This document shows, one piece after another, positions 26,701 through 35,907 of a stretch of DNA of 64,000 nt. The notes under the pieces were generated by a model. The model did not search any database. It saw nothing but the letters and a program-made list of their open reading frames with translations, and was not told the origin of the DNA. Both the position numbers and the translations under genes were made by a program. The stretch's first letter is position 1, and each line of letters begins with the position of its first letter. This DNA is from Solenopsis invicta (Eukaryota > Arthropoda > Insecta > Hymenoptera > Formicidae): the NCBI RefSeq assembly GCF_016802725.1, contig NC_052668.1:23430501-23494500 (forward strand). Reading direction: 5' to 3'.

Positions 26701-28136
26701 TTTTATCATTATTTATCTCCCTTCAGGTCATACAATTTTTGCCTCAAATTTTTTTTGTCAACTGCTTTGGTTTCAAGATATTCCATTCTTACACAATAAA
26801 ATTCTTCCTTTCTCAAAAAGCATTTCTATTCCATGTTTATACGAATTTTTTTTAACGTGTAGTCGATGAAAATAATCCTATAATATCTGACACTTATTCG
26901 TTTACACCTTTGTATGTATTCAATTCAGAATATTCAAATTTACTTATCAGACTAGAAATTGAAATGGAGATTAAACTGGACTTTGATTGCTCAAAGTTCA
27001 CGAAACTTGAGATTAGTTTCTTCTTTGATCAATTAAATTCCAATTTAATTTCAATTTCACTCTCCAGTCTGATATATTAATGTGTCAATTATAAATTTCT
27101 TGTAATTAACACATTAACATATTGCGTTCTGTTACATTCTCAGGAACAGGAGAAGAGGACGCTCAACGAGACAACGACGACGGCGGCGACAACAGTGACG
27201 ACGGGTCCTCCGGTGCCACCGCCGGCGCCTCCGCTTCCTCTTCCTTCCAAAAATCGGAACAGCGACGACTCGGTGGAGATGCAAAGCATCGAGTCATTCA
27301 AGCTGAAGGAAACGCCCAACACAGTGCCGAAACCACCGCCGACGTACTTTTCAATCACGAGCCCGTCCTCGACAAACGGTAGTCCACGTCACATTGGTAC
27401 CGGGAGCAAGATACCCAAGGATGCCGCGACGAGCCCCGTCGCGGAACTCGTGAAGACCTCGTCCGTGTCGGTCTCGCCGACTAACGGCGCTCAATCGTCG
27501 AAACCCAGCAGCAAAGTGGCCATCAGGATAGGAACGTACGAGGGTGAGACGAAGCAGCCATCCAGATTGGAATTCTTGCCGCAGCAGCCGGGTCGCGACA
27601 AGAACGGCGTTATCGACGAGTTGGACAATGGCCCTGTCGTTTCCAGACTGCAAAACGAACTTGCCGCGACCCTGCAAAGGTCGAACCTCAGAAAAAAGAC
27701 TGAAGGCGTAAGCGTACATCAATTATAAAGTAAAATCGTGAATAAGACAGTCATAGCAAAAAAGGATGGGTCTTTAGGAAAATTATGTGAAAGAAACTAA
27801 AATTATGATCGTTATAAATATTTCATCTGCATATCTTTTTCCCGAGTATTATTCGAATTTATAGAATTTTTTGATGATTCTTGTGATTTTTATATTTTAA
27901 TAGCTAATTTGTTCGCAAAGAAAACGACGTTTCGAAAAAAAAAATGCGACCTTGTTTTTGTGTTTTAGGAAAATCAGTCGCCCGTGAAGACTATTCACGA
28001 AAATGCAGCGACGTCCAGCAACGAAACAACGAATTCAGAGCCGAACAAGCTTCTGCAGAGCAACATCGAGAAGCTTGCTTCCGCTCTCAGCAACAAAGTC
28101 ACCATCAAAGTGAATCCGGAGAACAGTAGTCGATAA
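16140..28136 (+). CDS. USH1C: Harmonin-like two-PDZ scaffold protein (13 exons, 921 aa)
   Basis: Exons read from splice sites, all in phase: 16140-16403, 17418-17526, 17748-17772, 17886-18066, 18427-18785, 19908-19977, 20740-21057, 21214-21367, 21726-22066, 22670-22783, 22999-23097, 27144-27707, 27969-28136. PDZ1 spans about residues 45-127 (FGFS carboxylate loop at 57-60, then a VGDQILRVNGY strand). It is followed by VGMIPVK and a D-P-V-T-W-H-M-V run, a linker typical of harmonin. PDZ2 spans about 165-244. The rest is Ser/Thr-rich and Gln/Asn-rich linker with two polyproline stretches and a WH2-like end. In vertebrates harmonin assembles Usher and microvillar tip-link complexes on actin. The harmonin N-terminal helical domain and third PDZ are not seen; upstream exons may exist, since the frame stays open to 16071 and an AG lies at about 16114. 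Whirlin or PDZD7 relatives are the alternative. The nearest fly gene is probably CG5921 (from memory). Confidence 0.87.
17886..18785 (+). CDS. USH1C: PDZ2-coding exons 4-5 of the harmonin-like gene
   Basis: Exon 4 (17886-18066) carries a six-Gln run, then EVRIRILVGEKGRLGCGV, the first half of PDZ2 with its RLGCGV carboxylate loop. Exon 5 (18427-18785) continues GTREGGPARAAGLKAGDV and ends the fold at LDLVVQRP, followed by His/Pro/Ser-rich low-complexity sequence. The GLGF-type loop is divergent (L-G-C-G), as in harmonin PDZ2, so ligand preference may differ from PDZ1. The exon 4 acceptor (cgcaaag) has a weak pyrimidine tract but is the only AG that keeps the frame. Confidence 0.87.
19908..23097 (+). 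CDS. USH1C: Linker exons 6-11 of the harmonin-like gene
   Basis: Six exons (19908-19977, 20740-21057, 21214-21367, 21726-22066, 22670-22783, 22999-23097) are joined in phase. They encode Asn/Gln- and Tyr/Asp-rich sequence with several Y-D and Y-x-x-P-like motifs (exon 7), a PPAPPPPLP proline patch (exon 8), a Ser/Thr-rich run of over 60 residues (exon 9), and Lys/Glu/Gln-rich, probably helical segments (exons 10-11). No known domain was recognised. The proline patch could bind SH3, EVH1 or profilin domains (inference). Confidence 0.82.
23098..27143 (+). other. Intron 11 of the harmonin-like gene with GC-rich island
   Basis: A 4.05-kb intron. About 23.6-25.25 kb is CpG-rich, with open frames on both strands and a CGT-rich microsatellite (24799-24825). 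This could be an internal promoter. 25.6-26.9 kb is AT-rich with nothing recognisable. An inverted repeat closes the intron at 26.95-27.07 kb. Confidence 0.45.
26946..27074. mobile_element. Inverted-repeat element at the end of harmonin intron 11
   Basis: ATCAGACTAGAAATTGAAAT on the left pairs with AATTTCACTCTCCAGTCTGAT on the right (the right arm read in reverse complement is ATCAGACTGGAGAGTGAAAT). About 130 bp, ending 70 nt before the exon 12 acceptor. Confidence 0.55.
27144..28136 (+). CDS. USH1C: C-terminal exons 12-13, proline-rich plus WH2-like motif
   Basis: Exon 12 (27144-27707) starts EQEKRTLNETTTT, then has a long proline patch (PPVPPPAPPLPLP). It ends with an amphipathic helix and basic tail, SRLQNELAATLQRSNLRKKT, about residues 843-866, which matches the WH2 pattern (hydrophobic helix, then L-K/R-K-T/V). 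Exon 13 (27969-28136) adds 55 residues ending NPENSSR and a TAA. Profilin/EVH1 ligands next to an actin-monomer-binding motif would suit an actin-linked scaffold. The WH2 call rests on pattern only. Confidence 0.8.
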
Positions 28137-28473
28137 GAGTGCAGTTGAGTCGAAAAGACGTAGCAACAATCATCTTGTATCTTCGTAAATTTTGTACATT
28201 TTTGCACGTTTCGCTAACCATTCCGACTTAATTATATAAGTGAAAAGGCGCTCCCCCTATTGGTGAGGTTCTTTTACACGTACATGTTTTTTATATCTTA
28301 TTTATTATCGTATTATATACTGAGCGTAAGGAGAGTGAAGGAGAGCTAATTCTTATTAATCGAGACGAGGTTTCACGACCAGTATTTATCACGTAGTCTT
28401 TTGAATGTAATCTACTGCGATCGCGGCTATGTACGAATCTTAACGGAAAATTCGACGAGATGTTGAATTTTTA

Positions 28474-28479
28474 AATAAA
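28474..28479 (+). terminator. Poly(A) signal of the harmonin-like gene
   Basis: AATAAA lies 338 nt after the stop at 28136, followed within 30 nt by a G/T-rich stretch. The 3' UTR would be about 360 nt. A CTT/TTC microsatellite starts only about 90 nt further on. Confidence 0.6.
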
Positions 28480-28570
28480 ACCGACGACACGTAAAGTGCT
28501 TGATCATGAAACCCTTATCGATTTCCTGAATTAAAATACAAAAACCAAAAAGCGTTTAAGATCCTTCCTC

Positions 28571-28620
28571 TCCTTCTTCTTCTTCTTCTTCTTCTCCTTT
28601 TTCTTTTTCTTCTTCTTTTT
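28571..28620. repeat. CTT-rich microsatellite downstream of the harmonin-like gene
   Basis: Imperfect CTT/TTC run of about 50 nt, starting about 90 nt beyond the AATAAA. Confidence 0.8.
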
Positions 28621-29212
28621 CAAGAGTGAGAGAAAAAGAGAAATTAAGATTAAAGGGGTATTTTTACTTTCAAAAAAATCGGTTATTTTGTTGAACATTT
28701 TTAAACAGTGAACTTTGAAAAAAAAACAGCAGATTAAATATTTACAAAAATTGTTGTTGACGTATAAATTTACAAAATTTTAAATTTGTTTTCTTTAATA
28801 ATATTTTTTTTAAGAAAACACTTCTATTTTGACTTATTCAGTTTTAATCTGAGAAACTCAATATTTTTAGGAAATATTTATAACTTAGTTCTCTCTCGTC
28901 TGGCTTACAATCAAATAAAAATTTCAACTTTTCCAATTTTCAATAAGAAAATTTCGAAAAAGAAAGTAAAAATATTAAAGCGAGAATACTCCCTTAAAAC
29001 GATTCTTACAAATTTCGATATTACAAACATAATATCTAAAATTCATTATGCGATTTTAATTTCAGTTAACAAGCGAAAGTATTGTATATTTCCCACCCTT
29101 TATAGGACATCTCCCGAGAAGTTGCCTGTAGATACTAACAGCATCACGCAATTTTCCCTGACATTTCGATCGAGGAAGCGTTAATCCAGCGCGGTTAGGC
29201 ACTGACAAGTAG

Positions 29213-29657
29213 ACGAACCTCGAGCGCTTTGAAAATCCTCCGTTCATCCAGAATCTCATAGATGATCCGCGCAACGCTATACCATCCCCTTCCTCGCCGT
29301 GCGAGAGAAGTTATTCATGAACGCTTCACGTGGAGCGAGGTTGCCCGGTCGGTCGCGGGGTAACAGGATACGCAAGCTATTGCTATCGGAGTACTGTGAC
29401 TTTACCGAGACGATCCTAGTGGAGTCGCCGTTTGCGGAGACCACGAGAAACGGACGTGGAATCCGTCAGGTCGCCCTCGGTCTCACGTCGACCAAGCTGA
29501 TCGTTGCCGCCGACGTCATCCAAACCAATCCCAGTTTCTTTTGCCCATCTAGTATCGACACCAGTATTGAAAGCTTTGAACTCGTGTCCATATATCCCTT
29601 AGAATATGTTACGCTCAGCGTGTTCCGGAGGAGACGTCGTAGAACTCTGAAGGCAAG
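29213..29657 (+). CDS. 5' exon(s) of the RasGEF gene, start ambiguous
   Basis: The long open frame ends LSVFRRRRRRTLKA at donor 29657 (phase 2) and joins 30147 as R-F-V-D-G-R-A-N-Y-Y-E. Two starts fit. One is the ATG at 29317, read straight through. The other is an upstream exon 29213-29298 (ERFENPPFIQNLIDDPRN and so on) joined through a 68-nt intron (29299-29366, GT..AG), giving S-S-P-I-R-K-L-L-L in phase. The second gives protein-like sequence on both sides but has a poor pyrimidine tract and no ATG of its own. Confidence 0.5.
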
Positions 29658-32600
29658 GTATACTACTTTGACAGACAAAACGAGAAGTACAAAGAAAATC
29701 AAATCTCAACTTTCTCTCCTTTAACGTTAAGGATGTATCACACAGTCTTTGCAAAGTAAATTGAAACTGAAAATAACATTTATACTTTAAACTATATATG
29801 TACATATGAAAATTGTGTGAATATTATATTTTTATTTAACTAACACATTTTATATTTTAAATTTGTACTTTATTTTATTAAAAATTAAATTATTAAAAAA
29901 GTAACAATGAAAATAATAATTTTTTTAAAATAAATACTTTAAAAAGTGTTTAAAATGATTTATACAAGACTTGTTTCCATTACTTTCAAATACGGTATAG
30001 AATAATCTGTAATTTTTACTTTTTTTATTTTTTGAAAATATGTGTAATACATCCTTAAACAAAAATCAGAAAATCCGTAGATAAATTTTTAATCTTGAAA
30101 GTGAATTTTTTATTCTCGGATTTTCATCTCAGACTTGTACCCTTAGATTCGTTGATGGTCGAGCTAATTACTACGAGCTCGGCGGTGCGCGGCGCAAAGT
30201 TTCTTGGAGAATCTGGTGCGAACATGTACGAAGATTACTGGCATCTAAGGCAGATGGTAGCTCGTTGTCCGAAACGACTGCGGCGAGCTCGTCGAGCAGT
30301 AGCGCCCTGTATTTACTGTCATCCGAGATTGAAGTCAAGAATAATCGCGACGTGAGACGCAAGAGATCGATATTCAAATGGCAACCGGTGTAAATTAATT
30401 TTTACATTACAGAAAGAACGGTTTTGCTACTATTTAAAATTGTAATTGTGTACAGGTCTGAAAAAAATTTTTTGTTAAATAAAATAATTATGTAGGTCGT
30501 ACAAACTGTTTGCCAGAATGTCAAAACTTTTTGTAGCATTGCTAATTCATCACAGATTGCACAATGTTGAATTGGTCAATGCTGTATGAAAATCATATAT
30601 TTGAATATCCTTCGTAATTATTTTGATGGTCCAACAAAATTATTTTCAGATCTGTATCTAGTTAAATTTTTAGATACTTCAGAAAAATTATTCTTTCCGT
30701 ACACATTTTTCGCGAATAATATCGCATATTAAATTGTACTTCATTAATCGCTTAAAAATGATGAGTTTAGTGTCAATTTAGATTTAGCAGAAAACGTTCT
30801 AATTCGCTCGAAACCGCATGAATATCGCATATTAAAAAAAAAACAAATATAGAGTATGTAATCATTACGGAGGTGCCGGCGACTATATTACTCCCACGTG
30901 GACCGAGAAGGACTTGTACCTCGGACCGTCTTATAACGAATTGATGAACGGCCATTATACACCGGTCCCAGTGAGATTCGCCGGAGCAAGCCTGGAGGAT
31001 CTCAGATACGAACTGGATGATCACACGCGTTACATCGCCTACGAGAAATCCTGTCACAGCTGGCCGTGTCAGACGAGGTCCGGTGGTCCGGCGAGATTGC
31101 AACGCGCTGGTGGGCTCTGCAATGTTCTTTTCGCAAGAAACCGCAACGTACGTCGTGGTGATTACACCGCGAGTTACAAAAGTTCGCCTTGCAACATGTG
31201 CCAACTGGACAGTAGCGTTGGCATTAATATTCTTGGAAAGCACAGCCGATGTCACGGTTTGTAAAATTATTGCACATCAATTTTCCTTATGTATTTACAT
31301 TTAAAAACTCCAAGTTTCTCTAATATACACACATAGACATTTTAAAAGAATAGAGACTTTAGAGAAAGCGAAACATTATGACTTATTTATTAAATGAATC
31401 AATTAAATGGAATAGTATAAAGTCAAATATTTTCCGATTGAAAGAGACACATTACATAAACGTCAACAATTAAAAATATTTAGAGCACCGGAGGATGCTC
31501 TTCGAAGACGATTTCGTAGAGCACGTAGAAAAGAAATACGGAAAACGCCAACAGCAAAACCAGAAGGAACCGAGAGGATCTTTAAAGTCGAAGATATCGC
31601 GTTTCGGTCTCGGAGTGCCAGAGAAATGCAATTCCGAATTGATTCTGGGTCCCTATCGCGGTGACTCTGGCTACGTCGACGTCGTCGATCCTCGCAAGCT
31701 GCTCGAGAACGGCGTGACGGTCTGGGAGGACAATTGTCGATCCTTGAAGGGTCAGAGGCATCCGCGGAGATACGGCTTTTCTTCGGCGGCGCATTTCTTA
31801 CACGCCCTCGGACCGTGGTCGGTAGAGCCTGGTGAGCGGGAATCCGTGCAGACTCACAGATCACCGAGCGCAGTCAATATCCATAAACAGCCCTCAGACC
31901 CAGAGCTAAGACTTCCGGTCTCGCGCCGTCAGTTAACAGCCAGCGTCTCCTGCGCCGCCTTGACATCTGGAGCATCTAACATCATTGGTGCCGTCACCAG
32001 AGGACGAGTAATACTCTTCTGGACGCCAGAATATTGGTACAGGCCTCAGGCAGCGGCGACTGTGTACAGGTGATGCGAGAAGAACATTTGTCTTCTCGAA
32101 AACCGCGAATATGCAACTTATATTTTAATCGACAAAAGATCAACTCGAATATCAAACTTTGGCAAGTTTTTAAAAAAGAAAATCCGTAATTTTATTTTAA
32201 TTTAATCGCTCGATGTGGAGTTGCATTTTTTATTAAATGATTTGAGAAGAGATCGTTCATTACAAGATGATTTAATCGTCAGCTTGTTAGCGATCTCTTA
32301 CGTAAGGTCCTCTTATGATAGAGAGCTGAGGCATCACTTGGCGTCTCTCCAGAACTTTCGACGCGAGAAGGAGAGACAGACAAGAAGAAAGTTTTTCTGT
32401 CGACGAAAGAATAGGCTCTCAGGCGAAACCGACAATTCCGAGGCTGCGATTACGGGGAAATCCAGCAGTCTCTTGAACCGCATGCTTTCCATCAACGGCG
32501 CGTGCAAACGAGACGGAAAGACGAAAGAGAATGTCGACGAGGGCACGGCGCAATTACGGAGATTGTTAAGGATGAACTTTCGCATAACCATCTGGGACTT

Positions 32601-33858
32601 GGACAGCACTACCCTCGCTACGCAACTCACATCGATCGATCGCGATCTCTTCGTTCGTATCCCCGCGACCGAGATCGAGGCGCTGATCTATCAAAGATCG
32701 TCGCGGAACGCGCCGAATCTGGGCGCGTGGATCGCCTTCAGCCATCGCATCGCCTGCCTGACCATCAGCGAGATTCTCGCGATCAAGCAGCTCGACATGA
32801 GGACCAGGATCATAGCGAGATTTATCAACGCTGCCGACAAGTGTCTTGCGCTCGGTAATTTTCAGTCCTGCAGATCCATCCTGGCCGGTTTGCAGGCCCC
32901 GCCGATTTACAGGCTCCGGAAAAGCTGGTCCTACCTGAGAATTCATCACGCCAGCAGGTTTCCCAGTTTATTAACTATTAGAGATAATTCGGAAGATAAT
33001 TCCCTTTGATACTTAATCAGTGATATTTACTGTAAATCTTCTTCGTGATTGGGTTTCTTTGAGCCACGTGAATAAATTAATAAATAAAATCTGGGGAGTA
33101 TTTTCGGATCCTAATTTAATAATTCGGTTTTGTAAATATAAAAAAAATATAATATATTTCTTCAATGCACTTATACATATTTTAGGTACGCGGCGATGGA
33201 GAGGCTGTCCAAGATTTACAAGAGCCCACGTTGTTCGAAGTATCAAAGACTCTGGGCCGCAGCAAAACGCAATCCACCTTACATGCCGTATGTTGGCCAC
33301 TTTCTGATCAAGGTTCTGGGATTAAACGGTCTGAGAGAAATTCAAGCAGACTTTGTACCGTCCTCCACAAGGAGACAATCAGCTATGCGAATCGGCGAGG
33401 CTTCGGAATCCTTATCTATTAATAATAACTTCAACAATTTTCACTCAGATGACAAGAATCTAATAGAATCTAAGCAATCTCTAGCTAAACGTATTCTCGC
33501 AGCGACGCTGGCCAGAATAAAGTTCACTGCGCGCCAAAACATCGCTGACGAAACCAAAGACGAAGTTTGGACTTGCAGAGAGCGATACCTCATGCGCAGA
33601 TTTTTCCATCGTTGGCGCGTGATCGCGTTAGAGACGAAAATACGGTTGGAAAATGAGAGAAAATTGAAGAACGTGGACTCAAGGAGAAGACGTATCCTCA
33701 ATATTGCGACATGGTTAACGGACTGCCAGAGATTCGCGTTGAGCTACAATTTCCCGTTGAACTCGTTCGCGTGCGAGTATCTTTTGAAAGCGCGCTACAG
33801 GGAGGACCGCGAGAACTTTTTCATCAGCCTCAAATTGGAACCACCGAGGAAAACTTGA
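29317..33858 (+). CDS. RasGEF (CDC25-homology) domain protein, gene model partly unresolved
   Basis: Firm exons: 29317 (or 29367)-29657, 30147-30387, 31484-32069, about 32247-32957, 33186-33858 (stop). The catalytic region is in the last two: IWDLDSTTLATQLT, then DRDLFVRIPATEIEAL, NLGAWIAFSHRIACLTISEI and FQSCRSILAGL, matching the CDC25 fold that exchanges GDP for GTP on Ras-family GTPases. Upstream, residues around 31.6-32.3 kb probably include the REM helices. The first exons read like a PH-like beta domain ending in a helix with W-R-I-W-C-E-H-V. Middle exons (about 30853-30970 and 31060-31147) are less certain. The Ras/Rap substrate cannot be told from sequence. The insect orthologue may be fly CG34393 (from memory, unsure). 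The TTAA element and another MITE sit in its introns. Confidence 0.7.
29727..30058. mobile_element. piggyBac-type MITE flanked by TTAA
   Basis: TTAA|GGATGTATCACAC at the left and GTGTAATACATCC|TTAA at the right. A TTAA target duplication is diagnostic of piggyBac-class transposition. 324 bp inside TTAA, no ORF. It lies in a RasGEF intron. A related copy, starting CTAAGGATGTATTACAC, is at 50506. Confidence 0.7.
30147..30387 (+). CDS. RasGEF gene exon, end of PH-like segment
   Basis: The acceptor is the AG at 30146 (acccttag), not the earlier cag at about 30132; only this one continues the frame into RFVDGRANYYELG and VSWRIWCEHVRRLLASK. A Ser/Thr-rich tail follows. The exon may end at 30387 (donor GTGTAA, phase 0) or at 30308 (donor GTATTT, phase 2). 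The second choice would join the 30853 exon in frame, the first would not. Confidence 0.6.
30412..30705. mobile_element. MITE family B copy 3, in a RasGEF intron
   Basis: AGAAAGAACGGTTTTGC at the left, CAGATCTGTATCTAGTTAAA and ATTATTCTTTCCGTACAC at the right. The right end is the best-preserved copy and matches the left end of copy 1 over about 55 bp in inverted orientation. Confidence 0.6.
30853..31147 (+). CDS. Probable middle exons of the RasGEF gene (30853-30970 and 31060-31147)
   Basis: The first part reads HYGGAGDYITPTWTEKDL and LYLGPSYNELMNGHYTPVP up to a good donor (CCA|GTGAGA). The second reads LAVSDEVRWSGEIATRWWAL then QCSFRKKPQ to donor GTACGT at phase 1, which joins exon 31484 (H-R-R-M-L-F-E-D-D-F) in phase. 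They lie in different frames, so an 89-nt intron (30971-31059) is needed. Without it the frame cannot reach the next exon. An assembly indel is the alternative. Confidence 0.45.
31484..32069 (+). CDS. RasGEF gene exon with probable REM-adjacent segment
   Basis: Open for 195 codons after acceptor aatatttag: MLFEDDFVEHVEKKYGKR and later PRRYGFSSAAHFLHALGPW, ending FWTPEYWYRPQAAATVYR at donor AG|GTGATG (phase 2). The closing segment resembles the start of the helical Ras-exchanger N-terminal region that continues in the next exon. Low-complexity basic sequence is in the middle. Confidence 0.65.
32247..33858 (+). CDS. RasGEF catalytic domain exons (about 32247-32957, 33186-33858)
   Basis: Acceptor at 32246 or 32249; both keep the frame with phase 2. 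The first exon carries DRSLQDDLIVSLLAISYV (helical REM part), a basic linker, then CDC25-domain blocks NFRITIWDLDSTTLATQL, IPATEIEALIYQ and NAPNLGAWIAFSHRIACLTI. It ends HHAS at donor AGCAG|GTTTCC. The second exon starts RYAAMERLSKIYKSPRC, covers the helical hairpin (NPPYMPYVGHFLIKVLGL), then a basic C-terminal tail of about 150 residues with an IQ-like RRFFHRWRVIALETK stretch. Stop at 33856-33858. Confidence 0.8.
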
Positions 33859-34170
33859 ATCCAAAACATCGATTTTGATCGAGATTACATTATTGGCGAT
33901 CGATGTGCAATTGCCAATTCTAATTATCGTCGCGTGTTCAACGACAGTTCTCGACAGAATTATTTCATTATTTCGAGAACAAAGCATATAAGGTAAAATA
34001 TTGACATATTGGGAAGCTGCGCCAATTGTTCACCCATAAACATTCTCTTTAGGATAATGGCGTACTGGACCATTCAGTATTATATGCATATGATTTATTC
34101 AGAAGTGCTTTTATTCGCGAAATACCATATCTACATGCGCTTTGTATGATTATTATTGCTATAACACTTT

Positions 34171-34176
34171 AATAAA
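34171..34176 (+). terminator. Poly(A) signal of the RasGEF gene
   Basis: AATAAA lies 313 nt after the stop codon at 33858. The 3' UTR is therefore about 330 nt. Confidence 0.55.
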
Positions 34177-34300
34177 TATAAGCCTTTGGATATTGTCTCA
34201 TAAATATTAAGTACTAATTGGTACTTTATGCACTTCTAATTTGTTAAAATTTTTTTCGTCTGGGAAAGGGAAGGAATTAAGACGATTTCTTTATCACCGT

Positions 34301-34306
34301 TTTATT
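34301..34306 (-). terminator. Candidate poly(A) signal of the flippase
   Basis: TTTATT on the plus strand reads AATAAA on the minus strand. It would give a 3' UTR of about 1.5 kb (35809 to about 34285), ending about 100 nt from the RasGEF poly(A) signal on the other strand. Confidence 0.4.
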
Positions 34307-34317
34307 CCGAACATAGT

Positions 34318-34440
34318 GTATACAATTGTTATTTTACACGTATTATATGTATAATACGTGTAGACATATATATACACATGTATATTATATATGTATATAT
34401 AAATCTATATACATATATATAAACATACATATATTTCTCT
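34318..34440. repeat. AT-rich ATATAC-type simple repeat
   Basis: Imperfect TATATAC/ATGTAT words between the two convergent gene ends. Confidence 0.6.
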
Positions 34441-34764
34441 ATTAAAGTTCTCAGTCGTAAACTTAAAAAAAGAGTGTATTACAACAGTCAGAAAAGTGAA
34501 TCTCTGAATTGATAGGTACCAGATTCTGACTAGATAACAATGCAGTTTTGTGTATGTACAGTAATGAAATATAATGAAATATCTACGTCATTAATTTAAA
34601 AGTAAAGATATAGAATAACGTAATGTACATATATATAATATCGGACAAGGGGAACAGTCTTTTTCTGGCACGAAATCGAATGTAATCCTCCATCGTGTCG
34701 CGATCGCCGAACCTCCAATTTCGAAATGTACAAATTTCCTCTTATGTTCATTTCCAATAATGTA

Positions 34765-34868
34765 GATTAAATTTGATCTCAGTTTAACTTACTCCTTATC
34801 CTTTTCCAATTCTTAAAACTATTTAGAATTAAAGAAAGATAAAGAGTAAGTTAAACTGAGATTAAAAT
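34765..34868. repeat. Inverted repeat in the shared 3' region
   Basis: ATCTCAGTTTAACTTACTCC is mirrored by AGAGTAAGTTAAACTGAGAT about 55 nt later. It falls inside the predicted flippase 3' UTR, so the transcript would form a stem of about 35 bp. Origin is probably a MITE remnant. Confidence 0.55.
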
Positions 34869-35809
34869 TAATTTGTGTTGGTGGAAACAAGCATTAGACT
34901 CATGCATATATACATATGCATAACATTGTAGAGGATATTTGTAATTCAAGAAAGATCCCACTCGAATGCGTCCCCAAGATAATTATCTCGCACGACAAAT
35001 CTATTTACGTATAAAACAAATATATATATGTATTTTAACACATTTAAGATCGGAATTACAACTTGAATAATTAGCACAATTTTTGTTCCTCAAAAGAAGA
35101 AGCAGAGCGGCATCTTGCTCCTGCGTTCTACGAGAATAGACGCGGTTTTTCTCTTTTCTCTTTTTTTTTACATGTTGAACTCGGTGCACGCAACTTTGAC
35201 TAACGCTAACGCGAAATGCGTTTCCAAATGCATCGCGCGAGCGAAATGCAGCTGCAGACACACATCGCTACCCGACACTTCAAGGATGAGATCTCTACTT
35301 GGTATATCAGAATAAAATTTCACGGAGTATCAAAATAACTGATATTACTCGCGCTAATATCAGAGCATCCTGCAAAAGTGGATTGTAGCTATTCAAAGAG
35401 AATTCCTTCGCTTCGAACATTAACGTTACCGATTAAATTAAACGTCCATTCCAGACGTGACGCGTCAAGTTACAAATATATAATTCCCTTTTTGCTCAGC
35501 GAGAAGTCCAGCAAAATAAAATTAGTTAGTGATCAGTCGTTCGATTGAAAGGCCATTTTCGTTAGGATCGGTCAGATTCTAACTGTTAGCGAAGCACGAC
35601 CGATTGAAGGATAGGATTTTTTTTTCTCTCGAGTCTCCTCCGGTCCTCAGGCCCGTCGTCGATTTGATCCCGATGTCATTCGTCGTTCTGATGATTCCCT
35701 CCCGTGTCAGTCGAGTAAAACGCAGAGCTACGAGGCTCCCTGCCCGTTCTCAGGCCGCTTGGAAGAGCGACCAGCATCACCTCGCCGCACGGCGGCTGCC
35801 TCGCTTAAA

Positions 35810-35907
35810 TCACATGCCGCCGGGCTTCGGAAGATTCGTGTCGTAGGCTCTGATCACGTCCGTCTGGGTCACCGAGCCACCCTCCTCTTGAGAGAACGCG
35901 AAACCAT
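35810..35907 (-). CDS. ATP8A: Flippase last exon with GFAFSQ autoinhibitory motif
   Basis: The exon encodes HGFAFSQEEGGSVTQTDVIR, AYDTNLPKPGGM and the stop TGA (35812-35810). The vertebrate counterpart GYAFSQ is the core of the C-terminal autoinhibitory segment that docks in the nucleotide domain. Here Tyr is replaced by Phe. Confidence 0.88.

Noticed and set aside
30773..31255. 160-codon minus-strand frame
   Set aside because: It is the shadow of the RasGEF middle exons on the other strand and has no family match.
31017..31304. 95-codon plus-strand frame in the third phase
   Set aside because: It cannot join exon 31484 in phase at the GTACGT donor and shows no domain, so the neighbouring frame was preferred.
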